Below are positions 28,354 to 37,153 of a DNA stretch of 64,000 nucleotides, in pieces (position 1 is the first letter of the stretch; each line of letters starts with the position of its first letter). This stretch comes from Sphingobacteriales bacterium (GTDB lineage: Bacteria > Bacteroidota > Bacteroidia > Chitinophagales > JADIYW01). The stretch spans positions 1-64,000 of the forward strand of contig CANHGL010000009.1 of the NCBI GenBank assembly GCA_947460245.1, written 5' to 3'. The notes below the pieces were generated by a model. It made no database searches. It saw only the letters and a list, made by a program, of their open reading frames with translations, and had not been told where the DNA came from. The translations under genes and the position numbers were made by a program.

Positions 28354-28384
28354 TAAAAGTACAAAATGTTGATTAAATAACCAA
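28354..28384 (-). promoter_or_regulatory. Promoter of OmpA-family gene
   Basis: On the minus strand TTG (28384-28382), 20 nt, then TACTTTTA (28361-28354), one mismatch from TAnnTTTG. The box ends 18 nt before the chosen ATG, which supports that start over the longer reading frame. Confidence 0.65.
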
Positions 28385-28404
28385 TAATACATGAAAATTA
28401 ATGA

Positions 28405-29640
28405 TTATTCAATATAATTGAGGTCTTTGCCAAAGGTTTCCTCCAGTTGAGTCCACGCTAATAATGCCAAACTTATACAGATAGTTCCGACCATCAGATT
28501 TGCTGAAAGTGTTGAAAATCCAAAGTTGGTTTTTAAGGTTACATATAAGAGGTTGATTCCGATAATTGATCCCCTCACAAAGTTTGGGGCGGTATTGGTC
28601 ACAGTAGATCTTATATTAATACCAAATGATTCGGCTGCAGTCATCATAAATACTGCCCAATAGCCGATACCAATCCCTAACATGAATATCATACCATAGA
28701 AAAAGGTCATATTGATACTTCCAATTATCCAAAAAAGAGCTATAAACGTAATTAGTAGGATCAAATAGATGAGAATTGCCTTCTTTCGGCTTTTTAGGTA
28801 ATTGGACAATAGTCCGCAACTGAGATCTCCCAATGTCAATCCTGAGTAAATAGCCATTATGGAGTAGATGGCTACTTCTTTCATGTCAGGATATTTCAAC
28901 CCTAGTGCATCAGCCAACTCTGGCGAGTACTTTGCGTAAAGCTGCACTACATACCAAATTGGTATGGCTAGTGCTATAATAGAGCAGTAACGGATGAATT
29001 TTTTTCTGTCTTTAAACAGTATAGAGAAATTACCCAGGTTTTGTGTTTTCTCTTTTACAGACAAATACATACCTGATTCATAGACACTTATACGTAAAAT
29101 TAATAGAGCAAAACCCATACCGCCTCCGATTAAATAGCACATCCTCCAATCTTTAATCCAAAGTACCAGTAAACAGCCAAACACAGCTCCTAAAACCCCA
29201 AAACCCGCTATGAAGGCAGTTGCAATACCTCTTTTTTCTTTACTCAAGCTTTCATTAACTAAGGTTACTCCGGCACCTAATTCCCCGGCAAGGCCGAATC
29301 CGGCTACAAAGCGCAATAATTCATATTGAGGAATCGTATGTATAAAAGCATTTAGTGAATTCGCGATGGAATAGGTAACGATGGAACCAAACAATACGGA
29401 CAGTCTGCCTTTTTTATCTCCAAGAATACCCCAAAATATCCCCCCGATTATCATTCCTGCCATTTGGTAATTGTCTAAGCGAAGACCAATTTTCTCTAGC
29501 ATACCCTCTTCTACGCCAAGTCCTCTTAGGCTGCCTACCCGAACCATGCCAAATAGTAATAGGTCGAAAACATCAACGAAATAGCCTAAAGCGGCTACAA
29601 TAATGAGCAGGGTAATACCTTTTTTTTGAACAGTATTCAT
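28405..29640 (-). CDS. MFS transporter (metabolite:H+ symporter-like)
   Basis: A 411-aa major facilitator protein with twelve predicted membrane segments. GYFVDVFDLLLFG in the first helix, the loop 2-3 motif GGIFWGILGDKKGRLSVLFGS and FVAGFGLAGELGAGVTLVNESLSKEKRG are typical of the sugar/aromatic acid/metabolite symporter subgroup. The substrate is not predictable. Upstream, near-consensus -7 boxes (TTATTTTGTATTTTGG) are directly followed by a perfect inverted repeat TTTGGAT-N6-ATCCAAA, a likely operator. No substrate-linked enzymes are adjacent. Confidence 0.9.
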   Translation of the reverse strand: MNTVQKKGITLLIIVAALGYFVDVFDLLLFGMVRVGSLRGLGVEEGMLEKIGLRLDNYQMAGMIIGGIFWGILGDKKGRLSVLFGSIVTYSIANSLNAFIHTIPQYELLRFVAGFGLAGELGAGVTLVNESLSKEKRGIATAFIAGFGVLGAVFGCLLVLWIKDWRMCYLIGGGMGFALLILRISVYESGMYLSVKEKTQNLGNFSILFKDRKKFIRYCSIIALAIPIWYVVQLYAKYSPELADALGLKYPDMKEVAIYSIMAIYSGLTLGDLSCGLLSNYLKSRKKAILIYLILLITFIALFWIIGSINMTFFYGMIFMLGIGIGYWAVFMMTAAESFGINIRSTVTNTAPNFVRGSIIGINLLYVTLKTNFGFSTLSANLMVGTICISLALLAWTQLEETFGKDLNYIE

Positions 29641-29666
29641 GATTTGAGTTTAAATAAAACAGTTCG

Positions 29667-29686
29667 TTTGGATTCGTCCATCCAAA
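29667..29686. promoter_or_regulatory. Inverted repeat at MFS gene start region, possible operator
   Basis: TTTGGAT and ATCCAAA are perfect inverted 7-mers separated by 6 nt, 27-46 bp before the MFS ATG and immediately downstream of TATTTTGG on the minus strand. The position at or just after the predicted transcription start fits a repressor site. Confidence 0.45.
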
Positions 29687-29735
29687 ATACAAAATAAAGC
29701 GTGATTACCTTATTTTATGGCTAGCGCATGAAGTA

Positions 29736-30761
29736 TCATCGGGATTTAATGGCCATTCTTACCACTTCAAAATAATTTCTTTTAAGCAAACCAAACTTGT
29801 AAAACCCTCTTTCTTTTAGCATTTTGTGCATTTCCGGGGCGTTATAGGAGGGCATATTTTGAAGAAAGTGATGTTCTAAATGATAGTTTACATGCAAAGG
29901 AGCAAACAATAGACGTTCAATCAAATTAGCATAGGTAGTTCTCGTATTTTTATAGGGGTCATTGGTGTCTTCTACCACGCTGTGTTCTGCAATAGATCGT
30001 ATTCTGAGGCTAAAGTTAAAAGTGCTTAAATGAGCCCCAATCCATAGCAGGTATAAATAGGGGTGACCAATAAAGTTTAAGATTAGAATCATTGATGCAT
30101 TTACCAGAACAGGCCCTCTAAGGTTATAGAATGCATTCCTTAAAATAATTCTCCAGGGACGTTCTTCTTTAGGAATTTTTATAATCATATTTCCAAGATT
30201 ATACCGTATGATACCCGAATGCATGGCTAATAAACCTGTATCTGCTTTAATACCCGTTATTCCCAATAGGTCACGTATTAATTTACGAACCATGCCAGCC
30301 AACTTTGCAGGATATCCAATAACGAGATTGATATCCGGATCATCTGTAGTTCCTGTAGCAATATGGTGTTGAAAATGATAAGGACGATATTGCTCAACAT
30401 TATTAAAGATGGGATATGCTCCAAAAATATTACCGATAATAGTATTGAGTTTTTTAGATTTAAAAAGCGAGTAATGTGCTGTATCATGCATGATGATAGC
30501 ACAGCCAAGTTGTTTTCCTCCAAGTATAAACAAGGCAATAATTATGGTAAAGGGATTAGGGAAATACGCAACTAATGCAAAAGCTCCGATAATCCAACTC
30601 CAAATAGTAAGCACCTCCAATACTCCTTTCCAGTTTGATTTTTCGTGTAGTTTTTTGATTTCGTTTCTGCTAAGGTACTCTTGAATAATTTGCTTGTATT
30701 TCAACACCTGATGATTTTCAGGGTTAATATTGAATTCAAATTTATTATATGTCTTAGGCAT
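29736..30761 (-). CDS. Membrane fatty acid desaturase family protein
   Basis: A 341-aa membrane di-iron enzyme. The three histidine boxes are HDTAHYSLF, HFQHH and HYHLEHHFLQ, the last two in the HxxHH form of acyl-lipid desaturases and carotenoid-type hydroxylases/ketolases. Four to five membrane segments surround them. It introduces a double bond or hydroxyl group into a lipid substrate; position and substrate cannot be inferred. The gene follows an alpha/beta hydrolase by 12 nt and is probably cotranscribed with it. Confidence 0.9.
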   Translation of the reverse strand: MPKTYNKFEFNINPENHQVLKYKQIIQEYLSRNEIKKLHEKSNWKGVLEVLTIWSWIIGAFALVAYFPNPFTIIIALFILGGKQLGCAIIMHDTAHYSLFKSKKLNTIIGNIFGAYPIFNNVEQYRPYHFQHHIATGTTDDPDINLVIGYPAKLAGMVRKLIRDLLGITGIKADTGLLAMHSGIIRYNLGNMIIKIPKEERPWRIILRNAFYNLRGPVLVNASMILILNFIGHPYLYLLWIGAHLSTFNFSLRIRSIAEHSVVEDTNDPYKNTRTTYANLIERLLFAPLHVNYHLEHHFLQNMPSYNAPEMHKMLKERGFYKFGLLKRNYFEVVRMAIKSR

Positions 30762-30773
30762 TTGATAAAATCA

Positions 30774-31439
30774 TTAATTCAGGAAATCTTGCATAGCCAT
30801 GTAAGTTTCTTCTGCATGTAAATTTAAGCAAAAATGTCCGCCATTTATTTGGATATAATGCTGGTCGGGTGCTGCTACTACTCTGTCTTTTTTATCATGT
30901 ATTCTTAGAGGGTTAGGTAGGTCAGAGTGAATATAATCTTCCATATTCATTTCCATCATTAACCCTAGCTGGATATTAGAAAAATTTTTGAAATTATCCA
31001 TTACAGCCATCTGAATATTTTTATAGTTTTCATCTTTTATTTTATTCAACAAGAAATTTTTAAGAAAATTTGTTTTTAGCATACCACTGAGTGCAGCAAT
31101 TTGAGTAGCTCTTGGGAATTGTGGTAGAATATGAATGAGTTTTCCGGGATCGCTGAAGGAGGCAATCATACAAATCTCAGAACCTATTATTTCCCTAATT
31201 TGAAAAGAGAAATAACCACCCATTGAGTGGCCTATTAATTTATCGTTTTCCTGAATATTATAGTGTGTAATTAACTGTCTGCAAAATTGATTACGGGAGA
31301 TGAAAGGAAATGAAAATTTATGGAGAACAGGTCTGTAGTCGACGGTTATCAATTCGTAGTTTTTTAAGTATTGGGTGAGTTCCCTGAAACAAAAAGAATC
31401 TTCTCCAAAACCGGGTAACAAAAATAGTTTCTTTCTCAT
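30774..31439 (-). CDS. Alpha/beta hydrolase (small, esterase/thioesterase-like)
   Basis: A 221-aa minimal alpha/beta hydrolase. The N-terminus KKLFLLPGFGEDSFCF gives the oxyanion loop, LIGHSMGGYFSF the nucleophile elbow (S72), RIHDKKDRVVAAPD the acid, and INGGHFCLNL the histidine. No signal peptide is present. It heads a two-gene unit with the fatty acid desaturase, suggesting a role in handling an acyl ester, which is inference. TAATTTTG ends 4 nt before the ATG, predicting a leaderless message. It is divergent from the agmatine deiminase gene over 81 bp. Confidence 0.85.
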   Translation of the reverse strand: MRKKLFLLPGFGEDSFCFRELTQYLKNYELITVDYRPVLHKFSFPFISRNQFCRQLITHYNIQENDKLIGHSMGGYFSFQIREIIGSEICMIASFSDPGKLIHILPQFPRATQIAALSGMLKTNFLKNFLLNKIKDENYKNIQMAVMDNFKNFSNIQLGLMMEMNMEDYIHSDLPNPLRIHDKKDRVVAAPDQHYIQINGGHFCLNLHAEETYMAMQDFLN

Positions 31440-31443
31440 TTTT

Positions 31444-31451
31444 CAAAATTA
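31444..31451 (-). promoter_or_regulatory. -7 box 4 nt before ATG of hydrolase gene
   Basis: TAATTTTG on the minus strand (exact TAnnTTTG) is followed by AAAA and ATG. No clear TTG is present at -33. Confidence 0.45.
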
Positions 31452-31508
31452 GCAGACTTTTATGGTTTTTGTTACTTAAAACATAGTTTTAATCTGTATC
31501 AAATACTT

Positions 31509-31516
31509 TACTTTTG
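31509..31516 (+). promoter_or_regulatory. -7 box 4 nt before ATG of agmatine deiminase
   Basis: TACTTTTG is an exact TAnnTTTG match followed by C, as in the extended consensus. After CACT comes the ATG. The -33 element is not obvious. Predicted transcription starts at the start codon. Confidence 0.5.
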
Positions 31517-31520
31517 CACT

Positions 31521-32588
31521 ATGAAGGACATACATTTACCGGCAGAATGGGCACCGCAAGATTTAATACAAGTTGCATTTCCCAGTATGGATTCAGATTG
31601 GAAGAACTATTGGGATCAGGTAATACCTTGTTATGTAAATATCTTAAAGGTTATAGCTTCTTATCAGCCTGTTTTGGTAGTATGTAATGATGCGGATGCA
31701 GTTCGTTACTATCTGAAGGATATAAACTCTTCAGCTATTTTTTTGGTAGAAGTTCCAATCAATGATACATGGACGAGAGACTATGGTGCTATTACTATTC
31801 AAACTAAAGAGGGTTTCAGGATTTCAGATTTCATATTCAATGGATGGGGGAATAAGTTTGTAGCTGATAAAGACGATAAAGTAAGTAGTTTTCTTTTTGA
31901 TCTAGGCATTTTCAATACTTCAGATTATAAGCAGATAGATTTGGTTTTGGAAGGAGGAAGTATAGAAAGTGATGGTCGCGGCACTTTGCTTACCACTACT
32001 AATTGTTTGCTCACAACTACCCGTAATCCTCACTTAAGCCAACAGCAGATAGAGGAGAAACTAAAAAATACTTTTGGTTTAGATAGCGTTTTGTGGTTGG
32101 AGAATGGTCATCTGGAAGGCGACGATACAGATGCACATGTTGACACTTTAGCTCGTTTCTGCGATGCAGATTCTATTGCATACGTTCAATGTGCAGATGT
32201 TAACGATGCTCATTACATAGGTTTGAAAAAGATGGAAGAGGAGTTGAAACAATTTAAAACATTGTCAGGTCAGTTCTATCGTTTAATTCCCCTGCCAATG
32301 GCAGAACCTGTTTTTGCCCCAGATGATGGACGCAGATTGCCTGCTACTTATGCCAATTTTTTAATCATGAATGAAGTGGTTTTATTGCCTGTATACAATT
32401 GTTCTTCTGATATATTGGCGCTTCAGCAAGTTCAAAAAGCATTTCCTAATAAAAAAATAGAATCTGTAGATTGCAGTGCATTGATTTTACAGCACGGTTC
32501 TTTGCATTGTATGACGATGCAATTTCCTAAAGGAAGTATTAACTGGGATGTACTGCGTAAATTTTCATTAGATTCATATTTACCTTAG
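31521..32588 (+). CDS. aguA: Agmatine deiminase
   Basis: This hydrolyses agmatine to N-carbamoylputrescine and ammonia. The 355-aa protein has the guanidino-modifying fold: NDTWTRDYGAI near residue 87, VLEGGSIESDGRGTLLTT, the catalytic ENGHLEGDDTDAHVDTLARF and the nucleophile cysteine in QHGSLHCMTMQ close to the C-terminus. The gene directly precedes the amidase for the next step, 36 nt apart, so the pair forms a putrescine operon. Agmatine supply (arginine decarboxylase) is not encoded here. The start region suggests a leaderless transcript. Confidence 0.95.
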   Translation: MKDIHLPAEWAPQDLIQVAFPSMDSDWKNYWDQVIPCYVNILKVIASYQPVLVVCNDADAVRYYLKDINSSAIFLVEVPINDTWTRDYGAITIQTKEGFRISDFIFNGWGNKFVADKDDKVSSFLFDLGIFNTSDYKQIDLVLEGGSIESDGRGTLLTTTNCLLTTTRNPHLSQQQIEEKLKNTFGLDSVLWLENGHLEGDDTDAHVDTLARFCDADSIAYVQCADVNDAHYIGLKKMEEELKQFKTLSGQFYRLIPLPMAEPVFAPDDGRRLPATYANFLIMNEVVLLPVYNCSSDILALQQVQKAFPNKKIESVDCSALILQHGSLHCMTMQFPKGSINWDVLRKFSLDSYLP

Positions 32589-32624
32589 ATTTTTTTTATA
32601 AAGTATAAATAGAAAACAATTAAT

Positions 32625-33500
32625 ATGAAAATCGGGATAGTGCAACAGTCTAATGGTATAGACAAGCATGCAAATATTAAGAAGTCGTTGGAGGCTATTA
32701 AAGCATGTAAACAAAACGGGGCTCAGCTGGTAGTACTACAAGAGCTTCATTGTGGTATTTACTTTTGTCAGGCAGAAGATACTACCATGTTTGATATGGC
32801 GGAAACATTTCCCGGAGAGTCTTTCGAAGTTTTTGGAAATGCTGCAAAAGAGCATGATATAGTATTAGTGACTTCACTCTTTGAGAAAAGAGCTCCGGGT
32901 ATTTATCACAATACTGCAGTTGTTTTTGAGCGGGATGGATCTGTTGCTGGTAAATACAGAAAAATGCATATACCCGATGATCCAGCTTACTACGAAAAAT
33001 TTTATTTTACACCCGGAGATCTTGGATTTAAGCCTATTCAGACTTCATTGGGTAAGTTGGGCGTATTAGTTTGTTGGGATCAATGGTATCCGGAGGCGGC
33101 ACGTCTAATGGCTTTAAATGGTGCTGAACTTCTTATTTATCCAACTGCAATTGGCTGGGAATCATCTGACCTACAGGAAGAAAAAGATAGACAGTTTGAT
33201 GCGTGGCAAACTGTACAGCGCGGACATGCCGTAGCTAATGGTTTGCCTGTTATTGCGGTGAACAGGGTAGGCCATGAGGCAGATTGGACTGGTGTTACCG
33301 GAGGTATAGAGTTCTGGGGACAGAGTTTTGTTGCCGGCCCTCAGGGTGAATTATTATATGTTGCCCCAAAAGATAAAGAAGTCAATCAGGTAATTGATAT
33401 CGATTCTAAACGCACAGAAGATGTTCGACGTATATGGCCGTTCTTACGTGATCGCAGAATAGATGCTTATAGTGATATTCTTAAGCGGTATGTCGACTAA
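32625..33500 (+). CDS. aguB: N-carbamoylputrescine amidase
   Basis: A 291-aa nitrilase-superfamily amidase that converts N-carbamoylputrescine to putrescine, carbon dioxide and ammonia. The Glu-Lys-Cys triad is in LVVLQELHCG, KYRKMHIPDDP and LVCWDQWYPEAARL (cysteine near residue 147). Motifs such as EADWTGVTGGIEFWGQSFVAGPQGE and the C-terminal RRIWPFLRDRRIDAYSDI are characteristic of this subfamily rather than of general omega-amidases. Adjacent aguA confirms the pathway. The stop codon overlaps that of the convergent fadJ gene by 4 bp. Confidence 0.95.
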   Translation: MKIGIVQQSNGIDKHANIKKSLEAIKACKQNGAQLVVLQELHCGIYFCQAEDTTMFDMAETFPGESFEVFGNAAKEHDIVLVTSLFEKRAPGIYHNTAVVFERDGSVAGKYRKMHIPDDPAYYEKFYFTPGDLGFKPIQTSLGKLGVLVCWDQWYPEAARLMALNGAELLIYPTAIGWESSDLQEEKDRQFDAWQTVQRGHAVANGLPVIAVNRVGHEADWTGVTGGIEFWGQSFVAGPQGELLYVAPKDKEVNQVIDIDSKRTEDVRRIWPFLRDRRIDAYSDILKRYVD

Positions 33501-35662
33501 TCCTTATAGAATTTTTTCTGTTGATTGGCATGGTCAATTATAATTTGTGCGGGTTTAAATCGAGCTCCAAATTTATCTTCCAGTGATTTTAAAGTATCAA
33601 CAGTTTTCTGTGCACCTAGTGTATCCATATATCGGAACGGTCCGCCTCTGAAAGGAGGGAAGCCTAATCCAAAGATTGCGCCAATATCTCCATCTAATGG
33701 GTTTTCAATAATATTCTCTTGTAGACATAGTGCAGCTTCATTGACCATCATCATTCCACATCGCATCTGGATTTCTTCTGCATCAATTTTCTTTCTGGAT
33801 TTTCCTCCATAGAAATTATAAATATTATCGTCTACTTGTCCGTGTACCTTCTTTCCTTTTTCATCGTACTTATAGAACCCTTTATTATTTTTTCTTCCTT
33901 TGTAGCCGGCTTTGGAGATTTCCAATAAAGTCTTACTTACTTTAAAATCAGGTCTTGTCTTCAGTAGGTCCTCCATCAATTCACCACTCATAATATGTGC
34001 ACCCACATCGATACCCACTTCATCAGATAAGGTGATTGGTCCGACAGGATATCCAAAGAGATTCATTTCTCTGTCTATTTGTAATATATCGCCTCCTTCT
34101 TCCAATAATAGTTGTGCTTCATTCATCAATGGTGCAAGGATGCGGGTAGTATAAAATCCTGGACCATCATGCACTACGATACAAATTTTTCCTTGACGCA
34201 CGCCTACATCATAACAGGTAGAGACAACCCAATCTGCAGTTTTATCTGTTTTTATAATTTCTAACAATGGCATTTTTGTAACAGGAGAGAAGTAATGCAT
34301 ACCAATTACCAACTCTGGATGTTTGGCGTTTGCAGCAATAGCACTGATTGGCAAAGCTGAGGTGTTGCTTGCAAAAATAGTATCTGGTTTTGCATTTGCT
34401 TCTACGTCAGCCAGTATCCTTCTTTTTAGTTGTAAATCTTCAAATACAGCTTCTATAATGATTTCTTGTTTATTTAAATCTTTGTAATCTAAACTCCCTG
34501 AAAGCATCGCCATTTTTTCTTCTAATTCTATTCTGCTTAATGCCTTCTTTTTTACTTTTTTACTATAATCCTTGTAAATAGATTGATAAGCAGAAGATAC
34601 CATCTCTTGATTAATATCTTTTAATAGTACCTGCATTCCTCCATCAATGGATACTTCTGCAATACCTGCACCCATAAATCCTGCACCTATCATCCCCATT
34701 CGTTGAACAGGTTTCACTTTATCCTTACCATATGGATTTTTCTTCTTTTCTGTCATCGCAAAGAAGATGTTAATTAATTGTCTGGATACAGGAGAGAGAA
34801 TTAACTCTTCGAATTTTTCAACTTCTGCCTGTAAGCCTTTCTCGAAACCATTATTCCAACCCGCTTTAACACATTCTATAATTTTGTAGGGAGCTGGGTA
34901 ATTACCATGTGCTTGTTTATCGACCATTTTTTTTGCCTGGTCAAAAACAATATTATTTACGAAGGGTGCTTCTAAAAGTATATTCGTAACTGATTTTTGT
35001 AGCCTCCCAAAACTTATTGGATTTCTTTTTCTTTCAATAGGTTGTTTTATTAATTCCAGTGCCATTTTTTGAGCTGCATTTTGTAAGGAAGAAACATGAA
35101 CAACTTTATCTACTAATCCCAATTTTAATGCAGGATATGGGAAAACATTCTTTCCTGTAAGCATCATATCTAATGCGCTCTGTAGGCCTACCAAACGAGG
35201 CAATCGTTGTGTGCCACCACCGCCGGGAAGTAAGCCAAGCTTTACCTCAGGAAGGGCTAGTTTGGTAGATTTATCATTGCTGCAAATACGTGCCTGACAA
35301 GCCATAGCAATCTCTAATCCTGCACCTAAACAATTGCCGTGTATTGCAGCGACAATTGGTTTTTTAGAGGATTCTATATTGTTTAAAATCTGATGCCCTT
35401 TTTCCGCAATAGGTTTCCAGTCACCCGGCTTTTGTATTTTCTGAAAAGCTTCTATATCTGCGCCGGCAATAAAATCTTTTTTCTTGCTGGTTAAGATAAA
35501 TGCTTTTATGCTGTCATCTTTATCCAGTTCGCTGAATACTTCTTCAAACAATCCAATTAAATCAGGTCCGATTTTATTAATCTTTTCGTTTTTCTGATCC
35601 ATCCAGATAGTGCAAATACCATTTGCATTTCTTTCGATAGAGATATAGTCTTCTCTTTTCAT
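33497..35662 (-). CDS. fadJ: Fatty acid oxidation enzyme: enoyl-CoA hydratase / 3-hydroxyacyl-CoA dehydrogenase
   Basis: A 721-aa bifunctional beta-oxidation subunit. Residues 1-200 form the crotonase domain (FIAGADIEAF, ALPEVKLGLLPGGGGTQRLPRL, with both catalytic glutamates plausible). From about 325 the NAD-binding domain begins (MGMIGAGFMGAGIAEVS), and C-terminal HAD domains follow (GMHYFSPVTKMPLLEIIKT, HDGPGFYTTRILAPLMNEA). Length and domain order match FadJ and mitochondrial trifunctional alpha. The thiolase gene lies 37 nt upstream on the same strand, forming the operon fadI-fadJ. Confidence 0.93.
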   Translation of the reverse strand: MKREDYISIERNANGICTIWMDQKNEKINKIGPDLIGLFEEVFSELDKDDSIKAFILTSKKKDFIAGADIEAFQKIQKPGDWKPIAEKGHQILNNIESSKKPIVAAIHGNCLGAGLEIAMACQARICSNDKSTKLALPEVKLGLLPGGGGTQRLPRLVGLQSALDMMLTGKNVFPYPALKLGLVDKVVHVSSLQNAAQKMALELIKQPIERKRNPISFGRLQKSVTNILLEAPFVNNIVFDQAKKMVDKQAHGNYPAPYKIIECVKAGWNNGFEKGLQAEVEKFEELILSPVSRQLINIFFAMTEKKKNPYGKDKVKPVQRMGMIGAGFMGAGIAEVSIDGGMQVLLKDINQEMVSSAYQSIYKDYSKKVKKKALSRIELEEKMAMLSGSLDYKDLNKQEIIIEAVFEDLQLKRRILADVEANAKPDTIFASNTSALPISAIAANAKHPELVIGMHYFSPVTKMPLLEIIKTDKTADWVVSTCYDVGVRQGKICIVVHDGPGFYTTRILAPLMNEAQLLLEEGGDILQIDREMNLFGYPVGPITLSDEVGIDVGAHIMSGELMEDLLKTRPDFKVSKTLLEISKAGYKGRKNNKGFYKYDEKGKKVHGQVDDNIYNFYGGKSRKKIDAEEIQMRCGMMMVNEAALCLQENIIENPLDGDIGAIFGLGFPPFRGGPFRYMDTLGAQKTVDTLKSLEDKFGARFKPAQIIIDHANQQKKFYKD

Positions 35663-35699
35663 AGTCTGAGTTTAAATTCTTGGCTCTGGCCTGAAATTA

Positions 35700-36980
35700 T
35701 TATACGTTGTAGTTTTTGATAATCATGGCATGTCCGTGTGCACCTGCAGCACAGGCAGCTAATAAGGCGTATTTTTTGCCATCATGTTGTAATCTGTTAG
35801 CAGCCATGGTTAGCAACCTGCCACCTGTAGCACCGAATGGATGACCTATAGATAAGCTGCCACCCCACTGATTGATTTTTTCCATGGGGATTCTCCCAAC
35901 AGCCTTTTCTAAACCTAATTGTTTTTTGCACCATTCGTCTGAAGCAAGTGCATTAAGATTAGCTAATACCTGGCCGGCAAATGCTTCATGGATTTCAAAT
36001 ACATCGATGTCTTCTAATTTAAGTCCTGTTCTTTTTAAAACATCAGCAATTGCATATGCCGGACCCAATAATAATTCTTCATATAGATCTGCTCCGGTAA
36101 ATGAGTAGTCTACAATTTCAGCCTTAGGCTTTAATCCCAGTGCTTTAGCTTTATCTTCTGAGGTTAATAGTACTGCAGTTGCTCCATCCGTTAAGAAGGA
36201 TGCATTTGCAGCTGTTATTGTCCCAACATATTTGTCGAATGCAGGCTTTAAATTAGCCATTTTTTCAACAGTTGAATCACCACGAACGCCATTGTCTTTG
36301 GTAATACTTGTAAACTTAGGTGGCAGCATAACAGGAATAATATCGTACATTAATCCAGCTTCAAATGCTTTTGCAGCATTCTGATGAGATGCAGCAGCAA
36401 ATTCGTCTTGTTCTTGTCGCTTTACTCCAAATTTTTGTGCGAGTATTTCACAATCCTGCCCCATAGTTCTACCTGTGATAAATTCAGAAACAGATGGTCT
36501 GTCTGGTAAGAAGTCCCCAGGTCTTAATGTAGTTGCAAATTTTACAAATTCCAGAGGAGTACTTAATTTCTGTGCCATAAAGAGTTTCTTACGCATCTGC
36601 TTGGTATATCCTATAGGTGTATCTGAAGTATTTTCGGTACCGCCAGATACAATAACATCTGCTCTGCCCAACTGAATACTGTCTACTGCATTTGCAATAG
36701 CCTGGTTGGCAGAAATACAAGCTTGCTTTACGGTATTTGCCGGCGCTTTTACTGGTATGCCGGCAGTTACAGCAGCTTCTCTCGCTACGTTTTCTGTACG
36801 TACATTAGAAATAACATTTCCAAGAATAACCCGATCTATTTCTTTTGGATCTATGCCTGTCTTATCTAAAAGTCCTTTTATTGCAAACTGCCCAAGCTGA
36901 TAGGACATTAAGTCCATGTAATCGGTTCCCGATTTAAGAAATGGCGTTCTGACGCCATCGATAAAAACTACTTTTTTCAT
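35700..36980 (-). CDS. fadI: Acetyl-CoA C-acyltransferase (3-ketoacyl-CoA thiolase)
   Basis: A 426-aa thiolase that cleaves 3-ketoacyl-CoA with CoA in the last step of beta-oxidation. The nucleophile cysteine is in KQACISANQA (C88). The histidine motifs are IHEAFAGQ and GHPFGATGGR, and the second cysteine lies in LAACAAGAHGHAM. The length favours the FadI type that pairs with FadJ, which is encoded next. Upstream lies an exact -7 box TATCTTTG with a leader of roughly 44 nt, and a 10-bp palindrome GCATGCATGC further upstream that may be an operator for fatty acid control. Confidence 0.94.
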   Translation of the reverse strand: MKKVVFIDGVRTPFLKSGTDYMDLMSYQLGQFAIKGLLDKTGIDPKEIDRVILGNVISNVRTENVAREAAVTAGIPVKAPANTVKQACISANQAIANAVDSIQLGRADVIVSGGTENTSDTPIGYTKQMRKKLFMAQKLSTPLEFVKFATTLRPGDFLPDRPSVSEFITGRTMGQDCEILAQKFGVKRQEQDEFAAASHQNAAKAFEAGLMYDIIPVMLPPKFTSITKDNGVRGDSTVEKMANLKPAFDKYVGTITAANASFLTDGATAVLLTSEDKAKALGLKPKAEIVDYSFTGADLYEELLLGPAYAIADVLKRTGLKLEDIDVFEIHEAFAGQVLANLNALASDEWCKKQLGLEKAVGRIPMEKINQWGGSLSIGHPFGATGGRLLTMAANRLQHDGKKYALLAACAAGAHGHAMIIKNYNV

Positions 36981-37029
36981 ATTCTGTTTTTTTGAACAAT
37001 GCAGCTAATAATATAGCTATATCTGCTAC

Positions 37030-37037
37030 CAAAGATA
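37030..37037 (-). promoter_or_regulatory. -7 box of fadI-fadJ operon
   Basis: TATCTTTG on the minus strand matches TAnnTTTG exactly, 49 nt before the ATG. No TTG is found at -33. Confidence 0.5.
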
Positions 37038-37046
37038 GGAACTATA

Positions 37047-37056
37047 GCATGCATGC
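37047..37056. promoter_or_regulatory. Palindrome GCATGCATGC, possible operator
   Basis: A perfect 10-bp palindrome lies 9 bp upstream of the fadI -7 box, where the spacer or -33 element would be. Regulation by an acyl-CoA-responsive repressor is conceivable but not shown. Confidence 0.3.
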
Positions 37057-37124
37057 ATTGTAAATTATTTGTTACTAATCAAATTTAGGTAAATTTATTA
37101 GCTTATGAAAAGAAGAATATTTGA

Positions 37125-37132
37125 TAGGTTTG
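37125..37132 (+). promoter_or_regulatory. -7 box of SDR gene
   Basis: TAGGTTTG matches TAnnTTTG, 21 nt before the ATG at 37154. It overlaps the TTG start offered by the ORF track, which argues against that start. Confidence 0.45.
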
Positions 37133-37153
37133 TGGTTCATTAAAAATAGAGAT

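Noticed and set aside
28336-28392. N-terminal extension of the OmpA-family ORF
   Set aside because: The residues upstream of MKSKLN would bury the signal peptide, and the -7 box lies within them.
37121-37153. TTG start proposed for the SDR gene
   Set aside because: It adds 11 unnatural residues before the normal SDR start, and a TAGGTTTG box overlaps it. ATG at 37154 is preferred.
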